From a bacterium (GTDB taxonomy: Bacteria > UBP4 > UBA4092 > JAOAEQ01), in the NCBI GenBank assembly GCA_026416715.1, contig JAOAEQ010000005.1, positions 65,190 to 129,189 on the forward strand: DNA of 64,000 nucleotides, given 5' to 3'. The notes beneath the pieces are model-generated. The model was given only the letters and a program-made list of their open reading frames with translations. It was not told the DNA's origin and did not search any database. Positions 26,211-35,702 of this stretch are shown piece after piece. How positions within the stretch are numbered: position 1 is the first letter of the stretch; every line of letters starts with the position of its first letter. Position numbers and translations under genes: made by a program.

Positions 26211-28952
26211 CTATAATTCTTTAACCGCATCAACAATTTTTGAATCTAATCCTTTGAAATTCTGGATATATTCAATTCGTTCAAGTCGTAATTGATGTAC
26301 TAATTCTTCTATTTTAACCTCGGGATAAAATTTTGTTAATTCAAATCGATTGATATCCATACCTTCTACACTGTTAGGAACCATCACATTCCAATATTCA
26401 TCTTTCTTCCATTCAATAGAACCTCGCGCAATACCTCGAATGATTGCAGCCATTTCTGGTATCTGGACTCGTAGTACTTTTTGTCGGACAACTTTTGTCC
26501 CCTCTTCAGAAATTTCGGTTATTTCACCTACTCCGCCAGTGTTCAATAAATAACAATGTACTTTCTCCGGATGTGATTTTAAAAAGTTGTAGAAAATATT
26601 GCCTTCTTCAGCTTCACTACCAACTATGAAAGGATTAGTTCCTACTTCACGCACGGATTCGCCAGCTCGGCGCGGGTCTGAACCCGAACTCTCGATTGAT
26701 TCTCCAAGCATAAACGCAGCTGCTGCTTGTTCGATAGTTAATTTGGATACGATTGGAACGACTGTATTCCTGCGAGTGATAAAAGCAACAATCATACCGT
26801 CAACTTCTTCTAACGGCGGTAAATTAATACTCGGACTTGCATAGGTACCAAAATCTGAGCGCTGCATAATTCCGCGTCCATTTCCGGTAAGCGTTTCATC
26901 ATCAAAAAGAACATTACCGAGATAATCTACCATAACATTTTCGAAAATAGCGTTGGGAGTTGTTGCCGCTTGATAGATTAATGGCTGGACTTCCGGATTA
27001 ACCCCTTCCGTTTTAAGATAGAACCCTTGTTCTGTTCCTAAACAAGCCCCATCTTTCCGTAATGCAACAAAATCATCCTGTACGATTTCTATTCCTTCAC
27101 CTTTTCCGGTCAAACCATGGTCATGACAGGAATGAGTTGTTTTCCCTGTGGCAGTTAATCCGAAAATAATCATACTATATTTACGAATCTTACCATCTAT
27201 ACCACGAGCTTTCAGGATTTTTGCGCCTGCATGTAACCCAAGCATACCTTGTTCTTTCGCGTGCCACATTGCCATCCGCAAAAATCCTTTTTTTGCTTCT
27301 CCATAATAATCTGACCCAAGCACATAGGTTATCCCAATTTCCGGAAACACCAATATCTGTCGGTCTTTTTCTTGCCATTCTGGAATATAAACGAGGTTAA
27401 GCAATGGTCCTTTTGTTTTTTCTTTTAAAGGCAACAATGTTTGGTTAATCATATGCGCTAACCGAACCATCTCTTTTCGATGAACGGAAACAAATAAACG
27501 GCATCGAGGCGCAAAATAATTATTATCTCCCATAGTTCGTTCAGTGCAGACGAATGGGGCTCGTTTTAAATATTTATTGACTTCTTCAATTGTTCGGGGT
27601 AGACTTTTTAATATTTCTTTCTGTCGCGGATTCAATTTTGACTGCATTACCCGTGGACTACCAACATACACGGTCAATCCTGCACTGCGATTTTTTACGG
27701 TAGAAACAAAATTATAATTCCCGAACCGAGTTTTCGTACCATAAGGTTCTGCCATGCGTTTCGCTTCAAGCGGAGTAATATGTTGTACATTCGACTGTTG
27801 ATATAATTCCGTTACAGCTGCACTTAATAATTTCGTATCAATCTGTGGAAGTTTTAATTCTAAAGCAACCGGCATAACAATTTCTTTCATCGGTTTCATA
27901 TATTCGCCGGAAATAATAATCTCGCGCATTTTCCGTTGGACTTCGAAAACCGGATGGACAGTATTAATTTGATATGCAGCCGCGAAATTGAATACTTCTT
28001 TAAAAAATTCGGTTTGTAATGCTTTCCGTTGATTGTTGATTACTAAAGCATGCGGATTAAAAAACGGCTGTTTGGCATTGACTAATAGAGATAACGCTTC
28101 TTCTGGTTTCAATCGCTTCGCTAATTTTGGATCATTCACGTCAGGTACAAGAAAAAAGAATAGTTTGATACGAGTCGTATCGAGGTATTTCTCCTGACCA
28201 CCGATCCAAAGTGGGTCGAGCATTATATATCCATCTTTTTCTTTACATTTTTTCAACAGTTCTTTAATTCGCGGATTAATTTTAGCTGTGCTGGATTTGA
28301 GATAAAATTTTCTATCAGAAACATGAGTGGATAACCGTCCTTTTTCACCACCAAGATGTTCAACATAAATCCATTCATTCGAATGAATCCGAGCGCGATC
28401 CATTTGTAATAATAAAAAACTATGAGTCGAACGACCACTATCGGTCAATCCGGTGATAACGACTCCTTCACCATTAACATCAACGAGTGCTCCCCGGATA
28501 AAATGTACCGCATTGTGCTCTTCAGAAATATCTAACGCTATGCCAAGCGCTAAAGACCGTACTTCACCATAAAAGTTTGAACTCAATATAAATCCGGTTT
28601 TACTTCCTGAATGATAAAATAACCCCGGTGCCATATCAGTTATTCCACTAATTGCATAGAGTGTCCCATGAGGACGTAGACTATGGTCAAGGAGTGCAGG
28701 ATACCAATTTTCACGCCAGAAATCATCTAGATGCGCATCATTAGTTCGTAATTGCAAAATTATCCCATTGAGGTTTGCGTTCCAAATATAAAGTGAGTCG
28801 TATCCGAGATATCGTTCAGCAAGTTTAATCAACTCATTTCGTTCCTGCAGTGAAATATTAAGGTTACGTGATATCGGTTTCGGTTCAGCCAATGGTATCA
28901 CTTCATTTACTTTTTCATGGCTTGGTTTTGGTTTATCTTTTTCTTTTTTCAT
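26211..28952 (-). CDS. Tandem PEP carboxykinase (ATP)-like protein
   Basis: 913 residues, far longer than the usual ~530. The C-terminal half (about 400-913) is PEPCK-like: TVYVGSPRVM, GSDYYGE (546-552), MLGLHAGAK, kinase P-loop GLTATGKTT (598-606), QDDFVA (metal/nucleotide), IFENV, FITRRNTVVPIVSKLT, and a C-terminal adenine loop (LLNTGGVGE). The N-terminal half (about 40-350) repeats the layout: SSNFYGE (124-130) and GLTDSGRST (168-176), where the P-loop Lys is Arg and other catalytic signatures are lost. So it looks like an internal duplication with one degenerate copy. Active half would interconvert oxaloacetate + ATP and PEP + ADP + CO2. AAGGATGG precedes ATG 28952. Exact substrate not certain. 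Confidence 0.72.
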   Translation of the reverse strand: MKKEKDKPKPSHEKVNEVIPLAEPKPISRNLNISLQERNELIKLAERYLGYDSLYIWNANLNGIILQLRTNDAHLDDFWRENWYPALLDHSLRPHGTLYAISGITDMAPGLFYHSGSKTGFILSSNFYGEVRSLALGIALDISEEHNAVHFIRGALVDVNGEGVVITGLTDSGRSTHSFLLLQMDRARIHSNEWIYVEHLGGEKGRLSTHVSDRKFYLKSSTAKINPRIKELLKKCKEKDGYIMLDPLWIGGQEKYLDTTRIKLFFFLVPDVNDPKLAKRLKPEEALSLLVNAKQPFFNPHALVINNQRKALQTEFFKEVFNFAAAYQINTVHPVFEVQRKMREIIISGEYMKPMKEIVMPVALELKLPQIDTKLLSAAVTELYQQSNVQHITPLEAKRMAEPYGTKTRFGNYNFVSTVKNRSAGLTVYVGSPRVMQSKLNPRQKEILKSLPRTIEEVNKYLKRAPFVCTERTMGDNNYFAPRCRLFVSVHRKEMVRLAHMINQTLLPLKEKTKGPLLNLVYIPEWQEKDRQILVFPEIGITYVLGSDYYGEAKKGFLRMAMWHAKEQGMLGLHAGAKILKARGIDGKIRKYSMIIFGLTATGKTTHSCHDHGLTGKGEGIEIVQDDFVALRKDGACLGTEQGFYLKTEGVNPEVQPLIYQAATTPNAIFENVMVDYLGNVLFDDETLTGNGRGIMQRSDFGTYASPSINLPPLEEVDGMIVAFITRRNTVVPIVSKLTIEQAAAAFMLGESIESSGSDPRRAGESVREVGTNPFIVGSEAEEGNIFYNFLKSHPEKVHCYLLNTGGVGEITEISEEGTKVVRQKVLRVQIPEMAAIIRGIARGSIEWKKDEYWNVMVPNSVEGMDINRFELTKFYPEVKIEELVHQLRLERIEYIQNFKGLDSKIVDAVKEL

Positions 28953-29089
28953 ACGTTATTAACCATCCTTATTTAATCTAACAATTGACTGATCTATTCA
29001 TTTTGTCAAATTAGAGAAAAATATAATTCCGTTTTATAGAACATTGTTAAAAATTCAATAGATAAAAGTAGTTTAAAAAATTAAAGATA

Positions 29090-30175
29090 TTACAAATATC
29101 GACCATATTTGGGATCTGACGCTAATTGGGTAACAATCTGTTTAACTTCCTGGGTTCGCTCCTTAGGGCAAATCAAGACCACATCTTTCGTTGCTACAAC
29201 CACCATATCTTTAATTCCTATCGCTGCCACTAATTGGTTGTCAGAAACTATAATATTATTTTTAGTATCTATCCCTAAGTAATCTCCAAGCGCAACGTTT
29301 CCATCCCCATTTTTTTCTCGAATTAAATCTAAGGTCAACCAAGAACCAATATCTGACCATGGAAATATACTTTTAACTACTGCAACTCGGTCAGATTTCT
29401 CCATAATTCCTTTATCAATCGGTATTTTATCGAGGTTACGATAGACAGCGTGAATAACTGATTGTTCCTGTGGCGTTCCAATAACCGACTGGATTTTTTG
29501 TAAACCATTATAAAGCTGCGGCATAAACCGCTGGATTTGTGCAAGGATAGTTGACGCACGCCAGACAAACATCCCGCTATTCCAAAAATAGGTTCCGCTG
29601 ACGACATAGCGTTCCGCAGTCGGTTTATCGGGCTTTTCAATAAACCGTTTCACCCGATACACTGATAAACCATTGGAAGTAAGTAACATATCTCCGGATG
29701 CGATATATCCAAATCCAGTTTCGGGATAACTCGGATTTATCCCAAAAGTTACCAAATAATCATGCTGTTCAGCGATTTGCACCGCTAACAAGAGATGTTG
29801 TCTGAAACTATCACCATCCGGTATTAGATGGTCGGCACAAATAACCGCAATGATCGCATCCGGATATTTCTGGGTAATATATACCGTTCCTAATCCGATA
29901 CAAGCAGCGGTGTTTCTTCCCATCGGTTCGATAATAAGATTCTTTGCTGGAAATGTCTGCGGAAGAACCGCACAGATCGGTTTCGCAACCGATTTTTCAG
30001 TAACAATAAAAATCCGCTCTTGCGAGATCACAGGGGTTAACAGATTCAGTGCACTGTTGATAAGGGGTTGTCCATTGAATAAGGTTAAGGTTTGTTTTGG
30101 GGATTTCTTTCTACTTTTCGGCCAGAATCGTTCTCCTCGCCCTCCAGCCATGATGAGTGCAGTTAATGTCATCAT
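29090..30175 (-). CDS. manC: Mannose-1-phosphate guanylyltransferase
   Basis: Makes GDP-mannose from mannose 1-phosphate and GTP for glycan synthesis. 361 residues from ATG 30175 (MMTLTALIMAGG); the longer frame to 30217 adds 14 unrelated residues. Signature GGRGERFWPKSRKKSPKQ, EPMGRNTAACIGL, ICADHLI, and the metal-binding FIEKPDKPTAE and NSGMFVWR blocks are present; PWSDIGSW is family-typical. The length corresponds to the short GMP form without the cupin-like phosphomannose isomerase domain. It lies 53 bases after rpoN on the same strand and likely supplies the glycosyltransferases in the window. Confidence 0.93.
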   Translation of the reverse strand: MMTLTALIMAGGRGERFWPKSRKKSPKQTLTLFNGQPLINSALNLLTPVISQERIFIVTEKSVAKPICAVLPQTFPAKNLIIEPMGRNTAACIGLGTVYITQKYPDAIIAVICADHLIPDGDSFRQHLLLAVQIAEQHDYLVTFGINPSYPETGFGYIASGDMLLTSNGLSVYRVKRFIEKPDKPTAERYVVSGTYFWNSGMFVWRASTILAQIQRFMPQLYNGLQKIQSVIGTPQEQSVIHAVYRNLDKIPIDKGIMEKSDRVAVVKSIFPWSDIGSWLTLDLIREKNGDGNVALGDYLGIDTKNNIIVSDNQLVAAIGIKDMVVVATKDVVLICPKERTQEVKQIVTQLASDPKYGRYL

Positions 30176-30228
30176 ATGTTGTCCCTGCTGATTTGTAACG
30201 TATAATGTTTTTCCCAATTCTTCCGTTT

Positions 30229-31758
30229 TTAGGTAATTCGTTTCCGCATATGCGCAGGTAGTATTTTCATTTGTTCCCGATATTTTGCGACAGTCCGGCG
30301 TGCGATGTTTATTCCTTTCGCGTTGAGAATATCCGCAATAGTCTGGTCAGATAACGGCTTTTGGGGATTTTCATTTTGGATTAATGATTGAATCATCTGC
30401 CGAATACTCCGTGCAGAAACCATATCACCGCCATCACTATCAACGCCGCTGCTAAAGAAATATTTTAATTCGAACAATCCATGCGGTGTCTGAACATATT
30501 TATTGGTAGTTACTCGCGCTACCGTAGATTCATGGACACCAACCTGTTCGGCAATTTCCCGTAGTTTGAGCGGTTTTAAAAATTCTATTCCTTTTTCAAA
30601 AAAATCACGTTGCATTTTAACGATACTTTCAGTAATCAGTAGTATAGTCTTCTTTCGGCGTTCAATATTGCGAATCAAATTTTTCGCTGATTTATACTTG
30701 TCAAGGAGAAATTCATATTGTTCTTTCGATAGTTTCTCTCGGTTACGTAGCATCGATTGATACACCGGACTAATCCGCAACTGCGGAATATCATCATCAT
30801 TCAACCGAACCTGATATTCACCGTCAACTTTTTCTACAATAACATCAGGAATAATTGTCTGCGGAACAATTGCAATAAATTGCCGACCTGGTTTAGGTTC
30901 TAATGTAGAAATAATATCGATTGCTTTCTGAATGCGACTTAACGGTACTTTCAACTTTTTGGCTAATTGCGGATATTTATGTCGTTCTAACTCTTGGAAA
31001 TGATTCGTTAATATTTCTTTTACAATCGGGTCATCAATTTTTCTTGCTGGGAGTTGAAGCAGGAGACATTCTTGCAGAGAACGCGCTGCTACCCCTGGTG
31101 GGTCAAACTGTTGGATTTGATCGAGAACTTTCTGAACCTCTTCTGCCGTTATATCTTGTAATCCTTGGATACCGCGTTCCGCTGCTTCTTTTTGTACCTC
31201 TTGAACAATTTCCTCGATGGTAACATTCAAATAACCATCAACATCAATATTACCAATAATTGTCTCTGCAATCAGCGATTCGCGCTTAGATAACTCGGCG
31301 AAACTAAGTTGGGAAAGCAGATATTCTTGTAAAGTCTGGCCACGAGTTGCTATATTAGAAATATATCCGCCCCGTTTTTCTTCACTATATGGTTCAACTT
31401 CTGATGATGTACTTTCCCAAATTCGGTCATCCGAAAATAAATCATCCCAATTTATCTCTTCAACGGCTTTTAAATCATCCGCGGTCAATTGTTCACTCGA
31501 ATCTGACCCTTCGGTTCGCTCAGGTTCTGATAAAGGGGGAACGCTGATTGATGTATCTACCTCATCAGAAGCCACGGTCGGTTCTTCTTCCGGTTCAATA
31601 GCCTCAACCTGCTCTAGCATCGGATTCTGTTCCATTTCTTGTTCAATCAACTGGGCAAGTTCCATGGTTTGCAGCTGCAAAAGTTGGATCGCCTGCTGCA
31701 TTTGCGGTGTCATGACCAATTTTTGAACCTGTCGTTGTAATAACCGTTGAGTAAGCAT
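30229..31758 (-). CDS. rpoN: RNA polymerase sigma-54 factor
   Basis: 509 residues from ATG 31758 (MLTQRLLQRQVQKLVMTPQMQQ). Region I is the Gln/Leu-rich activator-binding segment (QAIQLLQLQTMELAQLIEQEMEQNPML), shown here in parts; region II is acidic (about 55-130); the core-binding domain and the HTH (LREIAEQVGVHESTVAR) follow, and the RpoN box ARRTVAKYREQ is perfect. Directs transcription from -24/-12 promoters with AAA+ activators, none of which is in this window. Starts a new unit after the terminator behind cpoB. Confidence 0.97.
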   Translation of the reverse strand: MLTQRLLQRQVQKLVMTPQMQQAIQLLQLQTMELAQLIEQEMEQNPMLEQVEAIEPEEEPTVASDEVDTSISVPPLSEPERTEGSDSSEQLTADDLKAVEEINWDDLFSDDRIWESTSSEVEPYSEEKRGGYISNIATRGQTLQEYLLSQLSFAELSKRESLIAETIIGNIDVDGYLNVTIEEIVQEVQKEAAERGIQGLQDITAEEVQKVLDQIQQFDPPGVAARSLQECLLLQLPARKIDDPIVKEILTNHFQELERHKYPQLAKKLKVPLSRIQKAIDIISTLEPKPGRQFIAIVPQTIIPDVIVEKVDGEYQVRLNDDDIPQLRISPVYQSMLRNREKLSKEQYEFLLDKYKSAKNLIRNIERRKKTILLITESIVKMQRDFFEKGIEFLKPLKLREIAEQVGVHESTVARVTTNKYVQTPHGLFELKYFFSSGVDSDGGDMVSARSIRQMIQSLIQNENPQKPLSDQTIADILNAKGINIARRTVAKYREQMKILPAHMRKRIT

Positions 31759-31819
31759 AAGATATGCCAAATTATGTTGTTTTGACTAATATCTTACCAT
31801 AATCTACCTATTCTGATAA

Positions 31820-31864
31820 ATAAAAAATGGGAGTGAATACATTTTTCCGAATGATTCACTCCCA
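31820..31864 (-). terminator. Rho-independent terminator of the tol-pal operon
   Basis: Arms 31828-31838 and 31854-31864 (TGGGAGTGAAT/ATTCACTCCCA) are perfect; on the minus strand TTTTTTAT follows. It lies between the cpoB stop and the rpoN start. Confidence 0.85.
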
Positions 31865-31890
31865 AATTATGTCTCGCTAACTGTTAGAAT

Positions 31891-32829
31891 TTATTTTTCT
31901 GATTTCAATTCATCAATGGCAATTTCTGCTTCCGGAGACAAGGGATACTTTTTAATCAACGATTTCAATTCTGCAACGTATTCTGTATCCTTTTTTTGTT
32001 CGCGGTATATATATGCTCGTTTCAACATCACAGCAGGAATTTTATCGCTTGTTGGTGTCTGTTTAATAATTTTATCAAATTCAGCTAATGCCAAGTCATA
32101 TTGCTTTTTGTTGTAATAGCAATCACCTAGCATATAGCGAATAGAATGCGCGTTTTCGGATTCAGGAAAATGTTGAAGATAGAGTATCATTTGTTCAATT
32201 GCTATATCGTAATTCCCTTTGACGTAATCACTATAAGCGGTACGATACAATTGGTCTGGATCGGGTGGTTCAGTAGTATCAATCGTTGGATTAACTCCAG
32301 TAGTATCACTGATTGGTTCAACAACACCACTCGTTCCACTAGCAGCAACTTTTGCTTCCAACGTATCAATCCGTTTATTAATCGTTGATTTTAATGAATC
32401 TAGTCGTTTCCCTAAATTCACTTCAATAGTATCAACTTTTTGCGCGGTAGCAGTAATTCGGTCTTTATATTCATCCAATTTCCCTTGAACGACACTAATA
32501 TCTTGACTTAACCCATTGATTTTCATATTCATTTCCGCCTGATTCTTCTGGATCCGATCTATATTATCTCTCAATGCTGCTGTTTCTGCTTTTAGCTCTT
32601 TCGTATTCTGGGTTAATATTTTTGCTGTTTCTTCTTTATTCATCAGCATATCTTTACGTAACGTTGCAAAATCATCACGGTTTTGAGCTAATTGTTGTTG
32701 AATTAATCTTAAATCTATGGACATCTGTTCAGCTTGTTGAGTTGTTACACAACCGGAAAAAAGTAATAATATAGCTATACCTGAGATACCTATAATGATG
32801 CCAGTATTATTTTTTATGAATGTCTTCAT
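31891..32829 (-). CDS. cpoB: Tol-Pal coordination protein CpoB/YbgF-like lipoprotein
   Basis: 312 residues from ATG 32829. Lipobox LFSGC with Cys27 marks a lipoprotein; a long coiled coil follows (about 30-165) and then a Ser/Thr/Pro linker and C-terminal TPR repeats (about 195-312: DQLYRTAYSDYVKGNYDIAI, YNKKQYDLALAEFDKII). That is the YbgF/CpoB layout: N-terminal trimeric coiled coil and TPR domain that binds TolA and PBP1b regulators in E. coli. The N-terminal coil is longer than in E. coli. Last gene of tol-pal, separated from pal by a hairpin that may reduce its expression. Confidence 0.9.
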   Translation of the reverse strand: MKTFIKNNTGIIIGISGIAILLLFSGCVTTQQAEQMSIDLRLIQQQLAQNRDDFATLRKDMLMNKEETAKILTQNTKELKAETAALRDNIDRIQKNQAEMNMKINGLSQDISVVQGKLDEYKDRITATAQKVDTIEVNLGKRLDSLKSTINKRIDTLEAKVAASGTSGVVEPISDTTGVNPTIDTTEPPDPDQLYRTAYSDYVKGNYDIAIEQMILYLQHFPESENAHSIRYMLGDCYYNKKQYDLALAEFDKIIKQTPTSDKIPAVMLKRAYIYREQKKDTEYVAELKSLIKKYPLSPEAEIAIDELKSEK

Positions 32830-32887
32830 AAGAAACGTAAGAAAGAAGCTGAAGGTTTTATTTATAATATGCATAAAACCTTCAGCT
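32830..32887 (-). terminator. Hairpin between pal and cpoB (terminator/attenuator)
   Basis: Arms 32847-32861 and 32873-32887 (AGCTGAAGGTTTTAT and complement) form a perfect 15-bp stem; on the minus strand TCTTTCTTACGTTTCTT follows. The tract is only partly U, so partial termination is likely, with cpoB expressed at a lower level than pal. Confidence 0.65.
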
Positions 32888-32926
32888 ATACTCAATCTGG
32901 TTTAACAAATACAGCACAGCAAGATA

Positions 32927-33532
32927 TTATTGAATTTCTTTGACGGTCTCGCTACGTCGATTTTTCGCCCAAGCTTCTTCGTTATGTCCAGGATCAATCG
33001 GTCGTTCTTCACCGTAACTAATAATACGAATACGACTTTTATCAATTCCAGCAGAAATATAGTAATCCCGGACAGCTTTCGCTCGCCGTTCACCTAACGC
33101 CATATTATATTCAACTGTCCCCCGTTCATCGCAATGTCCTTCAACGACTACTTTCAGGTCCGGATTCGCTTTCAGCACTGCAACGTTTTTATTTAAGGTT
33201 GCTATTGCTTCAGGAGTTAAATCCGATTTATCAAACGCAAAATATACCGGCAATAACTCGATTGCTTTCGGCGGTGCTGGCGGTGGCGGCAATTTAACCT
33301 CTTCTTCAGTTGGTGGCGCTGGTGGTGGCGGTTCAGGTTTCTCCATGGGCTCTTCCGGTGGTTTCACCGGTGGTTTCGCTGGTGGTGGCGGCGGTGGTGG
33401 TGGTTGCTGTTTTACTTCCGGTTTCGCTTCAACCTTTTTTGCTTTTTTAAAACAACTACAACCGAATGAAAAAATCAACACTACTACCAACGTTGTTACC
33501 ACCATAAACCACATCGTTCGTTTTAAGGTCAT
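32927..33532 (-). CDS. pal: Peptidoglycan-associated lipoprotein Pal
   Basis: 201 residues. N-terminal hydrophobic signal with Cys25 or Cys27 as the likely lipidated residue (SFGCSC, not a perfect lipobox), a Lys/Pro-rich linker (about 35-90, including eight prolines in a row) and the OmpA-like peptidoglycan-binding domain: YFAFDKSDLTPEA, VEGHCDERGTVEYNMALGERRA, and YGEERP. It tethers the outer membrane to peptidoglycan and pairs with TolB. The proline linker is longer than in E. coli Pal. Good ribosome site (AGGGGGGAG). 136 bases downstream of tolB. Confidence 0.95.
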   Translation of the reverse strand: MTLKRTMWFMVVTTLVVVLIFSFGCSCFKKAKKVEAKPEVKQQPPPPPPPPAKPPVKPPEEPMEKPEPPPPAPPTEEEVKLPPPPAPPKAIELLPVYFAFDKSDLTPEAIATLNKNVAVLKANPDLKVVVEGHCDERGTVEYNMALGERRAKAVRDYYISAGIDKSRIRIISYGEERPIDPGHNEEAWAKNRRSETVKEIQ

Positions 33533-33668
33533 AAATCGTTCTCCCCCCCTTCAAAATTAATTTTCTTAAACAACACAATTAACTATACTATATCAAATTT
33601 TAATAGTTTTGTAAACATAAATCGGATGATTTTTTTGTCTTTTTACCCGATATAAACAGTTATAAGTA

Positions 33669-34979
33669 TCATTTCGTCCAGTCAGGTTCGGTATTATTCC
33701 CTTTCAAATTGCTCAGCTGAACAATATGGTTATCGGAAACTCTCACTGCAAAAATCTGTTCACTCCCATATCGATTTGAACTGAAACAGATATGCCGACC
33801 ATCGGGAGACCACGAAGGATTTTCGCAATTACCATATCCAGTAGTCAATTGTCGTAATCCTTGCCCATCAACTTGAATAATACAAATATTCAATTCATTT
33901 CCCTGCATGGTAACATAACTGATATAGTCACCTCGCGGCGACCAGTTCGGCGAAGCATTATATTTCCCTTCAAAGGTTAATCGGCGGAGATTACTACCAA
34001 TAGCATCCATAATATAAATTTGCGGACTCCCACTCCGGTCAGAAACAAACGCAATTTGCTTGCCGCTCGGAGACCAACACGGAGATGTATCAATCCCGCG
34101 GTCAAACGTCAATCGGCGTGGAACACCATGTCCATCAGCAGGAATTAAGTATATTTCCCCATTCCCATCTTTGCTCAACGATGCGGCAATATATCGTCCA
34201 TCAGGGGACCACGCCGGTGCTGTATTTTGCCCTTGAAACGAAGCAATACATTTCGTCACTCGAGACGAAACATCAATCACATATAGATCCGGATTTCCGC
34301 GTTTATAACTTACATAGGCGATTTTTGTTGTATCCGGAGACCACGATGGTGATAACGTGATAGATTTATCGTTAGTTAACTGGATGACATTATAACCATC
34401 ATAATCCATCATGTATAACTCTTTATTTCCTTTCGCATTGGAAATGAATGCAATTTTACTATTTCCAATACCAGATAGACCAAAACTTGCTAAAATAGTA
34501 TCAGATAACCGATGCATTATTTCCCGTTGTGATTCTACATCGCCGGTATATCGTTTGCCCCAAATCATCGTTCCTTTCGCCACATCATAAACTTCCGTGT
34601 CAACCTGCAATTGCTCCCCTTTCAGCGAATAGGTTCCTTTCGTCGCAACGATCGCTTTCAATTCACGTAAAAACGGATAATCGAGCTCCGCAGTTAATTC
34701 CTGACTGGTAGTTATCACATCAAATAATCCGGTAAACTCTAAATCAAATTTTGGAATTGCAGATAAATTCTTCACTGAGTAATGTGAAGGAGATGATTCG
34801 GATCCAGATTGTGCTAACCATTCATTCAAAACCACTACTATTTTCCGAACCGTGCCTTCCGTTTGCAGATATACATCCTGCGTATGAACTATACTTCCAA
34901 AAAGGAAAATGAGCATGATAAGTATTAATAATTTGAATGTTATTTTCTGTTGTACAATTATTTTATATTTCAATGCCAT
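33669..34979 (-). CDS. tolB: Tol-Pal system periplasmic protein TolB
   Basis: 436 residues: signal segment (about 13-33), N-terminal TolB domain (residues 35-165, with IPKFDLEFTGLFDV and KGTYSLKGEQL), and a six-bladed beta propeller marked by repeated SWSPD/SWSPDG-type motifs (PSWSPDTTKIAYVS, PAWSPDGRYIA, PCWSPSGKQIAFVS, PNWSPRGDYISYV, PSWSPDGRHICFSS). Links Pal to TolA in the periplasm. 17 bases downstream of the TonB-like gene. Complete and ordinary. Confidence 0.95.
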   Translation of the reverse strand: MALKYKIIVQQKITFKLLILIMLIFLFGSIVHTQDVYLQTEGTVRKIVVVLNEWLAQSGSESSPSHYSVKNLSAIPKFDLEFTGLFDVITTSQELTAELDYPFLRELKAIVATKGTYSLKGEQLQVDTEVYDVAKGTMIWGKRYTGDVESQREIMHRLSDTILASFGLSGIGNSKIAFISNAKGNKELYMMDYDGYNVIQLTNDKSITLSPSWSPDTTKIAYVSYKRGNPDLYVIDVSSRVTKCIASFQGQNTAPAWSPDGRYIAASLSKDGNGEIYLIPADGHGVPRRLTFDRGIDTSPCWSPSGKQIAFVSDRSGSPQIYIMDAIGSNLRRLTFEGKYNASPNWSPRGDYISYVTMQGNELNICIIQVDGQGLRQLTTGYGNCENPSWSPDGRHICFSSNRYGSEQIFAVRVSDNHIVQLSNLKGNNTEPDWTK

Positions 34980-34996
34980 ATGTTTCTCACTTTCGG

Positions 34997-35698
34997 TTAT
35001 TCTGCATAGTAGACGAACCCAAAATGGATCCGTAGTACCTCCGATTGAAACCCTTGTGGTAATGGCGGTAATGGGTCAGCTAATTGCACTGCACGAACTG
35101 CCGCCGCATCAAGCTGTATCGAGCCAGAACTCTGTTCAACTTGAATATTAGTTATCCGTCCAGTTCGTTGTATCTGAAAAAAAACAACGGTTTTTGATTC
35201 ACGTGAAGCGGTAGCTCTCGCTGGCGGTTGCCAATTTTCACTAATTTTATTCTGAACGGCGACTAGATAATATGGATACGGAAACGGAATCCCATCGGTT
35301 GCAAGTCCGGTCCCTGCTGGACCGATAACAATGGTTGGAGATTCTCTACCAGCAGAACTTACGGACGGAACATTCGTCCCTGGTATTGATTCTTTCAGGA
35401 ATGACGTGGATATTTTCGGTTCAGGAATTTTCGCAACGATGACCGGAATTTTTTCTTCTTTACTTATTTTTGGCGTAATATTAATTTGAGGAATTTGTTT
35501 CACTGTCGGTTCTACTAGCTGTGGTGCCGCTGCATTCGGCACGAAAAAGCCTACACCTGATGGTAAATCAACTAAACTAACATTATATACCGGTACATAG
35601 TGTGGTTTCGGTTTTAATGTAGTGCCCCAAACCCATAGCATCGAAATGAAAAGTAAATGTATTGCCGTTGAAAATGATAATGAAATTCGCATGTTCAT
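34997..35698 (-). CDS. TonB/TolA-type energy transducer
   Basis: 233 residues: one N-terminal membrane helix (about 6-24), a Pro/Lys/Ile-rich periplasmic linker (30-130), and a TonB C-terminal domain with NKISENWQPPARA, VVFFQIQRTGRITNIQVEQSSG and AVRAVQLADPLPPLPQGFQ. The position between tolR and tolB says it plays the TolA role. It is much shorter than E. coli TolA (421) and lacks the long alpha-helical middle domain, like many non-proteobacterial TolA proteins. Start overlaps the end of tolR closely (4 bases between). Confidence 0.9.
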   Translation of the reverse strand: MNMRISLSFSTAIHLLFISMLWVWGTTLKPKPHYVPVYNVSLVDLPSGVGFFVPNAAAPQLVEPTVKQIPQINITPKISKEEKIPVIVAKIPEPKISTSFLKESIPGTNVPSVSSAGRESPTIVIGPAGTGLATDGIPFPYPYYLVAVQNKISENWQPPARATASRESKTVVFFQIQRTGRITNIQVEQSSGSIQLDAAAVRAVQLADPLPPLPQGFQSEVLRIHFGFVYYAE

Positions 35699-35702
35699 AA
35701 TC

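Noticed and set aside
26350-26844. Several plus-strand open frames opposite the PEPCK-like gene
   Set aside because: They overlap a long conserved coding region and show no family match or ribosome site.
33345-33560. Plus-strand Gly-rich open frame opposite pal
   Set aside because: It is the antisense of the proline-rich linker and signal region of Pal; composition-driven, no ribosome site.
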